Below, piece by piece: positions 1 to 10,303 of a stretch of 55,909 nucleotides of DNA (position 1 is its first letter; every line of letters starts with the position of its first letter). The stretch covers positions 1 to 55,909 of the forward strand of contig DASZNF010000064.1 in NCBI GenBank assembly GCA_035551355.1, in the 5' to 3' direction. A model generated the notes under the pieces. It saw only the letters and a program-made list of their open reading frames with translations. It was not told where the DNA came from and did not search any database. The DNA is from DATATV01 sp035551355 (GTDB lineage: Bacteria; Actinomycetota; Actinomycetes; Mycobacteriales; Pseudonocardiaceae). A program made the position numbers and the translations under genes.

Positions 1-1
1 G

Positions 2-502
2 ACCGACGGGATGCCCGTGGTGCACACCGCATGTGCCCCGTTCACCAGCGGAGCCTGGCTGTTCAGCCACAACGGCTCAATCGCGGGGTGGCCGCGGTCG
101 ATGGCCGAGCTTGCGGGACGGGTGCCCGTCACCGACCTGCTGACCATGGACGCGGCAACCGACTCCGCATTGCTGTGGGTGCTGTTGCGCGCGCGCCTGA
201 ACAGCGGTGCCGACCCGGGGGAGGCGCTGGCCGAGCTGGTCACCGCGGTCGCGACGGCCGCCCCCGGTTCCCGGCTGAACCTGATGTTGACCGACGGCGC
301 CACGGCCTGGGCGACGGCGTGGGGGCACGCGTTGAACACCCACGTCACCCCCGAGGGGCTCACCGTGGCGTCGGAGAGCTGTGACGACCTACCAGGTTGG
401 GAACCGGTACCGGAGGGGTACCTGGTGTACGGAAGCGCCGCAGGTGGCATCGGGATGCGGCCCATCGACGGTCTCGACCGTCCATGGGCGGCGGCCCGGT
501 GA
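2..502 (+). CDS. egtC: EgtC, gamma-glutamyl-hercynylcysteine S-oxide hydrolase (5' truncated)
   Basis: C-terminal part of a class-II (Ntn) glutamine amidotransferase-like hydrolase. In ergothioneine synthesis EgtC removes glutamate from gamma-glutamyl hercynylcysteine S-oxide. The reading frame is open from the window edge, so the N-terminal catalytic Cys lies outside. The visible part has the typical HTACAPFTSG and FSHNGSIAGW stretches and the SESCDD segment near the end. It is followed 29 bases later by egtD, the normal order in actinobacterial egt clusters, so this is a pathway operon that continues to the left of the window. The identity rests on these motifs together with the egtD neighbour. 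Confidence 0.9.
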   Translation, partial: TDGMPVVHTACAPFTSGAWLFSHNGSIAGWPRSMAELAGRVPVTDLLTMDAATDSALLWVLLRARLNSGADPGEALAELVTAVATAAPGSRLNLMLTDGATAWATAWGHALNTHVTPEGLTVASESCDDLPGWEPVPEGYLVYGSAAGGIGMRPIDGLDRPWAAAR

Positions 503-531
503 CCCGAAGCGAACACCGAGTAAGGAGTCCG

Positions 532-1503
532 ATGACCACCGCTGTGCTCGACGTGTACCTGACCGAGGCCGACGGCGCAAAGGCGCTGCGCTCGGATGCA
601 CGGGTGGGCCTCACCTCTACGCCCAAGGACCTGCCGCCGAAGTGGTTCTACGACGCCGCGGGCAGCGAGCTCTACGAGTTGATCACCAAGCTTCCCGAGT
701 ACTACCCGTTCAACGCGGAGCGCGAGATCCTGCGCGCGCGCGCCGACGAGATCGCGGCCGCTTCGAAGGCGGAGAGCCTGGTCGAGCTCGGTTCGGGCTC
801 GTCGGAGAAGACCAGGCTCCTGCTGACGGCGTTGGGCAACGTGGGCACTCTGCGCCGCTACCTGCCGCTGGACGTCTCGGAGTCCGCGCTGCGCGAAGCC
901 ATCGCGTCGCTCAACGTCGCCTACCCCGGGCTGCAGGTGCACGGGATCGTCGGCGACTTCACCCGGCACCTGTCCCGGATCCCGGCTGAGGGCAAGCGGC
1001 TGCTGGCGTTCCTGGGCGGCACCATCGGCAACCTGCGCCCCGCCGAGCGTGGCGCGTTCCTGGTGTCGGCCCGCCAGGTTCTGCGGCCGGGGGAGCAACT
1101 GCTGGTGGGTACCGGGCTGGTGATCGACCCGGCGGTGATGGTCCCGGCCTACGACGACGAGCAGGGTGTCACGGCCGAGTTCAACCGGAACGTGCTGCGC
1201 GTGCTCAACCGTGAGCTCGGGGCGGACTTCGAGCCGGAGGCCTTCGAGCACGTCGCGCTGTGGTCGGCCGACGAGGAGTGGATCGAGATGCGGCTGCGGG
1301 CGCGCCGCCGGATGACGGTCACCGTGCGCGAGCTGGGCCTGGAGGTGCCGTTCGCTTCCGGGGAGGAGATGCGCACCGAGACGTCGGCCAAGTTCCGCCG
1401 CGACGGGGTGGCGGGCGAGTTGGCCGCCGCCGGGTTCGAGCTGAGCGAGTGGTGGACCGATGAGGCGCAGCGGTTCGCCGTCTCCCTGGCCACGGCGGTC
1501 TGA
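532..1503 (+). CDS. egtD: EgtD, L-histidine N(alpha)-methyltransferase
   Basis: SAM-dependent enzyme that trimethylates histidine to hercynine, the first step of ergothioneine synthesis in the cytoplasm. The product is 323 aa, close to the roughly 321 aa of mycobacterial EgtD. Visible family features are KWFYDAAGSELYELIT near residues 37-52, LPEYYP just after it, the SAM-binding VELGSGSSEKT, and GGTIGNL. I chose the ATG at 532 because AAGGAG lies five bases upstream; the frame is open further upstream but that part overlaps egtC and shows no homology. It sits directly behind egtC in the same operon. Confidence 0.96.
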   Translation: MTTAVLDVYLTEADGAKALRSDARVGLTSTPKDLPPKWFYDAAGSELYELITKLPEYYPFNAEREILRARADEIAAASKAESLVELGSGSSEKTRLLLTALGNVGTLRRYLPLDVSESALREAIASLNVAYPGLQVHGIVGDFTRHLSRIPAEGKRLLAFLGGTIGNLRPAERGAFLVSARQVLRPGEQLLVGTGLVIDPAVMVPAYDDEQGVTAEFNRNVLRVLNRELGADFEPEAFEHVALWSADEEWIEMRLRARRRMTVTVRELGLEVPFASGEEMRTETSAKFRRDGVAGELAAAGFELSEWWTDEAQRFAVSLATAV

Positions 1504-1550
1504 CCGGCGTTGCCGCCCCGCCGCTGTCGCTGGTGAGACTGCCGGGGATG

Positions 1551-3254
1551 TCAGCCCAGCACCTCGCGGGCCGCCGCGACAACCTCGGCCACACAGTTGT
1601 CGTCGAACGGGCTGCGAAGACCGGCGGAGCGCGCCAACTCCCGGAAGGGGGCCGAGCCGCCCCGCCCGCACAGCGCGACGTAGTCGTCGAGCGCGCCCGT
1701 GGGGTCGGCCCGTGCCCTGGCCCAGAACTGCAGCGCGCACACCTGGGCCAGCACGTAGTCGATGTAGTAGAACGGCATCCCGTAGATGTGCCGCTGCCGC
1801 TGCCACGACGCGCCCGACGCCGGGTAGGGTAGGTCACCCCAGTCCCGCCACGGTAGGTAGGTCCGTTCCAGCTCCCGCCAGACGTGGTGGCGTTCTGCGG
1901 GGGAGAGCTCTGGCCGTGAGTACACTTCGTGCTGAAAGTGGTCCACCGCGGTGCCGTAGGGCAGGAAGAGCAGCGCGTCGGTGAGGTGGGCGGTCCGGTA
2001 GCGCTCGGCGTCCGCCGCGCCGAAGAACCGTTCCATGTGCGGCCAGGCGAGGAACTCCAGACTCATCGAGTGGATCTCGGCGGACTCGAAGGTCGGCCAG
2101 TGGTAGTCGCTCAGTGGCTGCTCACGGCTCTGGAAGCACTGGAACGCGTGCCCCATCTCGTGGGTGAAGACGTCCACGTCGGTCTTCGTGCCGTTGAAGT
2201 TGGCGAAGACGAAGGGCATCCCGACGGTGGGGAAGCTGGTGCAGAACCCGCCCCCGGACTTCCCCGGCCGGGCGGGCAGGTCGAGGTATCCACCCTCGTC
2301 CATCCGGCGGAAGAACGGTCCGAGCGGCCCCATCTCGTCGAACATCTCCCGTGCCCGGGCCATGAGCCACTCCGGACCGCCCCCGGGCACCGGGCTGCCC
2401 GCCGGATAGTGCACCTGCTCGTCCCACGCGGCCAGGCTGTTCGAACCCGGCGCAGTGCCCAGCCCGAGCGTCGAGGCCTGCCGCCGGCGTAGCTCGGCGG
2501 CGAACGGGACGACATGATCCCGGACCGCGCCACGGAGCCGATCGACGTCGGCCCGGTAGTAGTCGACCCGGCACATCCGCCGGTACCCGAGCTCCACGAA
2601 GTCGTCGAGCCCGAGGCGCCGCGCCATCTCCGTCCGGCCTCGGACCAGGTCGTCGTAGATCCGATCGAGGGTGCCGGCATTGGCCGCGTACCACTGCCAG
2701 TGCACCCGTTCAGCCTGGTGACGCAGCGAGCGGTCGGCGTGTTGCCGGTACTTCACCAGCTCGGGGAGGTTGAGCGCCTCACCGTTGAAGGTCACCCGGG
2801 CCGACGCCAGCAGCTCGACGTACTCGGCGGTGAGCCCGGACTCGGCCACCAGCCCGTCCTTGATCGCCGGGTCGAAGGCCAGCACGTCGGATTCCCACAG
2901 ACCGAACGCCTGGGCGCCCAACGCTTGCTCCAGTTCCGCGCGCCGTGGATGGGTCAGCAGCGCGAGCTTGACCGTCACCATCAGCTCGGTCCAGCGCGGC
3001 CGCGCCTCGTCCCATGCCCGGCGACGCGCGCGGGCGACCGGATCGTCGGTGGCCTGGTGGTACCGGAGCTCGACCAGCGCCTCGTACGTCGAGACGTCGC
3101 GGCGCAGGTCGTCCCAGTCGCGCACGGCCTCCAGGCACGCGTCGAGATCGGAGTCCGGGTGCAGCGCCCGGGTCAGCTCGGCCACCCGGGTGGCCAGCAG
3201 CTCGAGGTCGGGCACGGGGGCGTCGACGTCGGCGAAACACGGGGTCGCGGTCAC
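1551..3254 (-). CDS. M3-family oligopeptidase (PepF-like zinc metallopeptidase)
   Basis: Cytoplasmic zinc peptidase of family M3 (oligoendopeptidase F type), which degrades short peptides. The zinc motif HEMGH begins at about residue 365 within TDVDVFTHEMGHAFQ, followed downstream by the ESAEIHSMSLEF helix that supplies the third zinc ligand (Glu). With a GTG start at 3254 the protein is 567 aa, normal for the family. An in-frame TTG at 3290 would add 12 residues without similarity. There is no signal peptide. It is convergent with egtD, with only 47 bases between them. The substrate is unknown. Confidence 0.9.
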   Translation of the reverse strand: MTATPCFADVDAPVPDLELLATRVAELTRALHPDSDLDACLEAVRDWDDLRRDVSTYEALVELRYHQATDDPVARARRRAWDEARPRWTELMVTVKLALLTHPRRAELEQALGAQAFGLWESDVLAFDPAIKDGLVAESGLTAEYVELLASARVTFNGEALNLPELVKYRQHADRSLRHQAERVHWQWYAANAGTLDRIYDDLVRGRTEMARRLGLDDFVELGYRRMCRVDYYRADVDRLRGAVRDHVVPFAAELRRRQASTLGLGTAPGSNSLAAWDEQVHYPAGSPVPGGGPEWLMARAREMFDEMGPLGPFFRRMDEGGYLDLPARPGKSGGGFCTSFPTVGMPFVFANFNGTKTDVDVFTHEMGHAFQCFQSREQPLSDYHWPTFESAEIHSMSLEFLAWPHMERFFGAADAERYRTAHLTDALLFLPYGTAVDHFQHEVYSRPELSPAERHHVWRELERTYLPWRDWGDLPYPASGASWQRQRHIYGMPFYYIDYVLAQVCALQFWARARADPTGALDDYVALCGRGGSAPFRELARSAGLRSPFDDNCVAEVVAAAREVLG

Positions 3255-3333
3255 CGGACCACTCTCGACCGCGCGGCCCGTCGCCCGCAAACCGAAATCT
3301 CGATGGGAAGCCGAAAGGGTCGGCCGACGGTGC

Positions 3334-3645
3334 TCAGCCGGGCGGCGGGCGGTGGTCGGAGTGCCCGAGCTCGCGGTCCGGCGCGATCACGTCGCGCACC
3401 AGCCGCTTCAGCTCCGCGAGCTCGGGGAACCCGCCCCGTTCCTTGCGATCCCACACGACGACATCGTCGGCCCGGACCACAAAGACCCCGCCGGTGCCGG
3501 GGACCAGCGCGACCTCGCCGAGCTCGGACTCGAACGTGGTCAGCAGCTCCTGCGCGGTCCACCCCGCACGCAGCAGCCACCGGCACTGCGTGCAGTACAC
3601 GATCTCCAGCCGGGGTCGACTCACGCTCACATCATTCAGTATCAC
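3334..3645 (-). CDS. SelT/SelW/SelH-family (Rdx) CxxC protein
   Basis: Small 103-residue thioredoxin-fold-like protein of the Rdx/SelW family. The redox motif YCTQC lies at residues 17-21, in the position occupied by CxxU in selenoprotein W, so this is a cysteine version. The family's conserved C-terminal block is visible in GGVFVVRADDVVVWDRKERGGFPE. Its role is presumed thiol redox, with no known partner here. The given GTG start is uncertain: two further in-frame GTG codons at residues 6 and 8 would also keep the whole domain. It lies on the same strand as acnA, separated from it by a large hairpin and a tandem repeat. Confidence 0.85.
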   Translation of the reverse strand: MILNDVSVSRPRLEIVYCTQCRWLLRAGWTAQELLTTFESELGEVALVPGTGGVFVVRADDVVVWDRKERGGFPELAELKRLVRDVIAPDRELGHSDHRPPPG

Positions 3646-3720
3646 GGTCCATGATCACCGCACGTGGAGGATCAGCAGCGCTCAGCGCTGCCGATCCTCC
3701 GATCCTGGCGATCATGGACC
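3646..3720 (-). terminator. Nested inverted repeat, likely terminator/cruciform after acnA
   Basis: Outer arms GGTCCATGATC (3646-3656) and GATCATGGACC (3710-3720) are perfect complements. Inside them a second hairpin pairs GGAGGATC (3666-3673) with GATCCTCC (3693-3700) and GCAGCGCT (3675-3682) with AGCGCTGC (3684-3691), with one A/C mismatch and a single-base loop. It lies between the end of acnA and the SelW-like gene, so it probably ends acnA transcription or stabilises its 3' end. There is no U-run, so the intrinsic-terminator role is inference. Confidence 0.6.
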
Positions 3721-3813
3721 CGCCGGACCCGTCGGACCCGCCGGACCCGCCGGACCCGTCGGACCCGTCGGACCCGTCGGACCCGCCGGACCCGCCGGAC
3801 CCGCCGGACCCGG
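3716..3813. repeat. 9-bp tandem repeat (GGACCCGYC, about 10.9 copies)
   Basis: Ten full copies of a 9-base unit, GGACCCGCC or GGACCCGTC, plus a partial eleventh. The last two bases vary in the order C,T,C,C,T,T,T,C,C,C at the eighth position, so the copies are not all identical. The array ends two bases before the acnA stop codon on the other strand. It is divisible by three and could be translated in several frames, but no start, ribosome site or domain supports a gene. Confidence 0.9.
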
Positions 3814-3815
3814 CT

Positions 3816-6647
<2,832 letters not shown>

Positions 6648-7047
6648 TTGTCGTACTCCATCCAGTGACGGCGCGGGTCAGTTCGGGTTCATCGGTTACT
6701 GCTCGGTACCGCGGTTCGGTGTGGTGAGCACCGCGGGGCGAGTCTCGCGCACCTGTGTTCCGGTATGCACCGCAGGCCCCAAGACAAACAGTACGCTTGT
6801 CCTTTATTGTCCGCCAGCCAGGGTCGGCCCTGACCAAAGTGGACACTCAGGGTGATCAAACTCGGGAGTGGATCACCCACAGTAGGTGAAAGTGACTCGT
6901 GTGGCTGAGGATGGGTGAGTTTTGCCTGTGAAATGTGGCATTTAACGAGGTGAAAGTGGCACAGTTGCCGTGCGTGGCGAACATACCGCCGTTCGGACGC
7001 ATTGACTGGGCCGAACGGCGGGCACTGGGAGGGTGGAGGTGAACGTC
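6648..7047. promoter_or_regulatory. Divergent promoter region of acnA and the NlpC/P60 gene
   Basis: No gene is visible in these 400 bases, which are more AT-rich than their surroundings. Near the acnA side there is GACAA (6783-6787) facing TTGTC (6797-6801), then a direct repeat TTGTCC-TTTA-TTGTCC at 6797-6812. Towards the hydrolase there are three repeats: GGTGAAAGTGAC (6885-6896), TGTGAAATGTGGC (6927-6939) and GGTGAAAGTGGC (6949-6960). These look like regulator sites. I found no convincing -10/-35 pair and no ydaO-type c-di-AMP riboswitch sequence. Confidence 0.55.
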
Positions 7048-8424
7048 GTGGCTGCCCGGGCGACACGGCGACGAGCGGCACGATCGAGCCGGCGCGTGCG
7101 GGGGCGTGCTCGCCGGGTGATCCGGCTGGGCTGCCTCGGCCTGGCCCTGGCCGCCGCGACCAGCACCGCAGGCTTCGGCACGGCCGGTGCGACACCCCCG
7201 CCACCGCCCAACCCCAGCGACTCCAGCATCACCGCCGCCCAGGCCGCGGCCGCCGCCAAGGCGGGCCAGGTCGGCCAGATCGCCAGCCAGCTGGCCCAGG
7301 CCCAGAGCACCCTGGCCGGCCTGCAGGACCAGGTCGAGCTGAAGGAAGAGGACGCCAACAAGGCCATGGTCGACCTGCAGACCGCGCAGGACGCCGCCGA
7401 TGCCGCGCAGGGCAACGCCAACTCCGCGCAGGTCGGCGCGCAGGCCGCGGCCAACGCCGTGACCCAGCTGCGGGCGCAGGTCGATCAGTTCGTGTACGGC
7501 AGCTTCGCCCAGGGCAGCGCGCTGGGTTCGGTGTCGGCCTACCTCACCGCCAACAGCCCCGGCGACCTGCTGGAACGGCAGCGGCTGCTGGACGCCATCA
7601 GCACCTCCCAGCTCGACGTGCTCAACCGCATGCGGGAGGCGCGCACCCAGCAGGCCAACGCCGACTCGCTGGCCCGGGCCGCGCTGATCGCCGCGCAGGG
7701 CAAGCAGGCCCAGGCCGCGGCGGCCAAACGGGCCGCGGACGCGGCCATCGCCGCCGCGGTGGCCGCCCAGCAGGGGCAGGCCGCCCAGGCCGCCCAGCTG
7801 CAGAACAACCAGAACTCGCTGCAGGCCCAGTTGACCGCGGCCCAGGCCAAGGTCGGCGACCTCACATCGCAGCGGGCCCAGTACGAGGCCTGGCTGGCGG
7901 CCAAGCAGGCGGCTGAGGAGCAGGCCCAGGCCGCGGCGGCCGCGGCCGCGCGCCACCGGGGCGGCGGCGGGGGACACGTGTCGGCCGGATCCGGGGCGGT
8001 CGCCGCGGTGATCGCCCGGGCCATGGCCCAGATCGGCATGCCGTACGCCTGGGGCGGCGGCACCGCGTCCGGGCCGAGCCGGGGCATCCACGACGGTGGC
8101 GTGGCCGACATGTACGGCGACTACAACAAGATCGGCTTCGACTGCTCCGGCCTGATGGTTTACGCCTACGCCGCGGCCGGGGTGTACCTGCCGCACTACA
8201 GCGGCTACCAGTACACCGCGGGCCAGCACGTGCCGATCTCCGACATCCGGCCCGGTGACCTGCTGTTCTACTCCTCTGACGGCGCCCCGGACGGTATCCA
8301 CCACGTGACCATGTACGTCGGCGGCGGGCAGATGATCGAGGCCTACGAGTCGGGCACCACGATCCGGGTCACCTCGGTGCGCTACTCGGGCGGCCTGCTG
8401 CCCTACGCCACCCGCCTGCTCTGA
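7048..8424 (+). CDS. NlpC/P60 peptidoglycan endopeptidase (RipA/RipB-like)
   Basis: Exported cell-wall hydrolase that cuts the peptide stems of peptidoglycan during division. An Arg-rich N-terminus is followed by a hydrophobic signal segment (GCLGLALAAATSTAGF), then a long Ala/Gln-rich coiled coil (about residues 60-300), a short His/Gly linker, and an NlpC/P60 domain. Its catalytic Cys is Cys366 in GFDCSGL and the His is His419 in HHVTMYVGGGQ. The GTG at 7048 is preferred because GGAGGT ends seven bases upstream; a GTG at 7033 overlaps that site. Its place between acnA and moxR matches ripA/ripB of M. tuberculosis, but only one such gene is present. Confidence 0.93.
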   Translation: MAARATRRRAARSSRRVRGRARRVIRLGCLGLALAAATSTAGFGTAGATPPPPPNPSDSSITAAQAAAAAKAGQVGQIASQLAQAQSTLAGLQDQVELKEEDANKAMVDLQTAQDAADAAQGNANSAQVGAQAAANAVTQLRAQVDQFVYGSFAQGSALGSVSAYLTANSPGDLLERQRLLDAISTSQLDVLNRMREARTQQANADSLARAALIAAQGKQAQAAAAKRAADAAIAAAVAAQQGQAAQAAQLQNNQNSLQAQLTAAQAKVGDLTSQRAQYEAWLAAKQAAEEQAQAAAAAAARHRGGGGGHVSAGSGAVAAVIARAMAQIGMPYAWGGGTASGPSRGIHDGGVADMYGDYNKIGFDCSGLMVYAYAAAGVYLPHYSGYQYTAGQHVPISDIRPGDLLFYSSDGAPDGIHHVTMYVGGGQMIEAYESGTTIRVTSVRYSGGLLPYATRLL

Positions 8425-8673
8425 CAATTTCTCCTTGGCAGGGCCAGGAAATCGTCGGCCGGATTGTCGGCCGGGAAGGTGACACCGACGTCCTTCCAGC
8501 CGCGCCTTTCCCGGCCCCAGGCCATGGCCGGGGTCGCGCGCGTGGACCCCGGCGGTCCGGGCCCACCGCAGCAGCGTGCACCGGCAGCTGCATCCGGCCC
8601 GGAGGCATTAGTCGCCGGCCCGGACCCGGCCTCGGGCAACGCCTCGCCCGGCACGTCCAGCGCCGTTCCCCGT
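8425..8673. other. Intergenic, no gene seen
   Basis: GC-rich stretch between two genes that end towards each other. It contains a short direct repeat, TCGGCCGG, at about 8455-8475. No coding frame with a ribosome site and no hairpin with a T-run is evident. Confidence 0.5.
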
Positions 8674-9408
8674 CTAGCGACCCCGTAAGAACTCGCTGAT
8701 CAGCTCCTGTACCGCGGCGGCGGCCGCCTCCCGCATCACCCCGTGATCCGACAGCACCTGCGCGGCCGGGGCGCGCGGATCGTGCAGCACCCCCAGCAAC
8801 AGGTGCTCGGTGCCGACATCGGGCTGGCCCAGCGCTCGGGCCTGGCTGATCGCCGCGTCGATCGCCCGCCGGGCCCGCGGACCCACGGTGACCAGTTCCG
8901 GCGGAGGCCCGGCCTTGGGCGGGATCACCCGGGACAGGTCGGCTCGCACCCGCTGCGGATCGGCGCCCAGCCGCAGCACCGCGCGGGCCGCGATACCGTG
9001 CGCGTCGTCCAGCACGCCGACCAGCAGGTGCTCGGTGGTCAGCGTGGGATGCCGCAACCGGCGCGCGTGCCGGGCCGCCCGGTCCACGCTGTCCACGGCA
9101 CGCTGGCTGAACGGCCGGAACAGCCCGGTCCGGGCCAGGTCGGGCAGGCCGAGACTGGCCACGTGCGGGGCGTGCCGTTGCTGCACACCCTGGCGGCTCA
9201 GCCCGGACTCCGCGCCGATCTGGGTCCAGGTGTAACCCTGCGACCGGGCCTGTTCGACATAGTGACCGATCAGCCGGTCGGCCAGCCGGTGTAGATCGTC
9301 GGCGAGGTTCTCGGCCGCGGTGATCTGCCGGAGCGGATCGTGATGCAGCGCCTCGCCGGTCAGGTCGATGGATTCGACCAGATCTCCGAGGTCAGGAACG
9401 TCGCGCAC
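8674..9408 (-). CDS. Clp-N repeat protein with N-terminal helix-turn-helix
   Basis: 244-residue protein without an AAA ATPase domain. Residues about 50-85 (YTWTQIGAESGLSRQGVQQRH) look like a helix-turn-helix. They are followed by two Clp-N (ClpC/ClpA N-terminal) repeats, each carrying the signature LTTEHLLVGVL or VGTEHLLLGVL and an RRAIDAA/VDSVDRAA helix. Clp-N domains bind adaptor or substrate proteins, so a DNA-binding regulator that senses or recruits a Clp partner is plausible but unproved. GTG start. It reads away from the short-chain dehydrogenase behind it, with 71 bases between them. Confidence 0.85.
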   Translation of the reverse strand: MRDVPDLGDLVESIDLTGEALHHDPLRQITAAENLADDLHRLADRLIGHYVEQARSQGYTWTQIGAESGLSRQGVQQRHAPHVASLGLPDLARTGLFRPFSQRAVDSVDRAARHARRLRHPTLTTEHLLVGVLDDAHGIAARAVLRLGADPQRVRADLSRVIPPKAGPPPELVTVGPRARRAIDAAISQARALGQPDVGTEHLLLGVLHDPRAPAAQVLSDHGVMREAAAAAVQELISEFLRGR

Positions 9409-9479
9409 GTCAACACCGTACTTGACAGCTGGGCACCGTCAACTTGGCGGTTGACGCGCTGGGCCGATCGGATCAGCCA

Positions 9480-10199
9480 TTAGACCAGCAGATGGCCACC
9501 GTCGAGGGTGAGCACCACGCCGGTGCCGTACTCCTGGGTCATCAGATAGAGGTAGCCGCGGGCGATGTCGGCCGGTTCGCCGACGCGCCCGACCGGCAGC
9601 GTTCGCTCGACCTGCTCGTACAGCACCGCCCGGTCGGTCTCGGACAGGTTCCGCCACAGGTCGGTGCGCACCAGGCCGGGCCGGACCGCGTTCACCCGCA
9701 ACGGCGCCAGTTCCACCGCCAGCGCCCGGGTCAGCGCCTCGGTCGCGCCGCACACCGCGGTCGGTGTTGTCCAGCCGGATTGCGGGCGCTGGCTGGTCCC
9801 GCCGCTGGTCAGTGTGATCGACCCGCCGGAGCGGAGGTACGGGGTCGCGTACTTCACCGCCGCCATCGCGCCCCAGTAGCGGACCTCGAAGAAGTCCCGG
9901 GCCGCGGTCATTTCGGTTTCCGCCAGGGCGCCCACCTGCAGCAGGCCGCCCGCGGTGTAGACGAGGTGGTCGAATTCGCCCAGCTCGGCGAAGAACTCGG
10001 CGATCGCGGATTCCGTGCGCAGGTCCAGGGCGAGTCCCGTCGCGCCGGAAGGCAGTTCGGTGAGCGCCTTGTCAACAGTGGACTGACGGCTGGACGCCAC
10101 CACCACCTCGGCCCCCTCGTCGGCGGCCGCTCGCGCGGTGGCCAGGCCGATGCCCGCGGTCCCGCCGAGCACCACGACACGCTTGCCGTGCAGAGTCAT
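9480..10199 (-). CDS. SDR-family protein lacking the YxxxK dyad
   Basis: Rossmann-fold short-chain dehydrogenase/reductase homologue of 239 aa. The nucleotide-binding glycines are present (LGGTAGIG, residues 11-18), as are a TAGG segment and Ser132 in LTSGG. The position of the catalytic YxxxK holds Pro146 and Cys150 (PTAVC), while the following helix EALTRALAVEL aligns normally. It is therefore either inactive or works by a different mechanism. The ATG at 10199 is chosen; the frame is open further up but overlaps the divergent lysR promoter. It is probably controlled by the divergent LysR regulator. Substrate unknown. Confidence 0.88.
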   Translation of the reverse strand: MTLHGKRVVVLGGTAGIGLATARAAADEGAEVVVASSRQSTVDKALTELPSGATGLALDLRTESAIAEFFAELGEFDHLVYTAGGLLQVGALAETEMTAARDFFEVRYWGAMAAVKYATPYLRSGGSITLTSGGTSQRPQSGWTTPTAVCGATEALTRALAVELAPLRVNAVRPGLVRTDLWRNLSETDRAVLYEQVERTLPVGRVGEPADIARGYLYLMTQEYGTGVVLTLDGGHLLV

Positions 10200-10264
10200 C
10201 CTCGGATTCCATTTCCGTTGTGCCACTTGAACAATCTCCACTCTCGTCCGGAAATGGGTCGATC

Positions 10265-10288
10265 GTCCAAGACCTGTTTCGGACTTGG
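10265..10288. promoter_or_regulatory. Candidate LysR operator
   Basis: In the 104-base gap between the divergent SDR and lysR genes, GTCCAAG (10265-10271) faces CTTGG (10284-10288), and GTCC/GGAC half-sites also pair. This fits the T-N11-A type dyads used by LysR regulators at divergent promoters. It begins about 40 bases ahead of the lysR start, so it would serve both autoregulation and control of the SDR gene. Assignment is by position and symmetry only. Confidence 0.5.
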
Positions 10289-10303
10289 CGATAACCTCAA
10301 GGT

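Noticed and set aside
3716..3813. Possible CRISPR array
   Set aside because: The unit is 9 bases with no spacers and no cas genes nearby.
6648..7047. c-di-AMP (ydaO) riboswitch ahead of the NlpC/P60 gene
   Set aside because: Such switches precede some actinobacterial hydrolase genes, but the conserved core was not seen here; the direct repeats suggest protein control.
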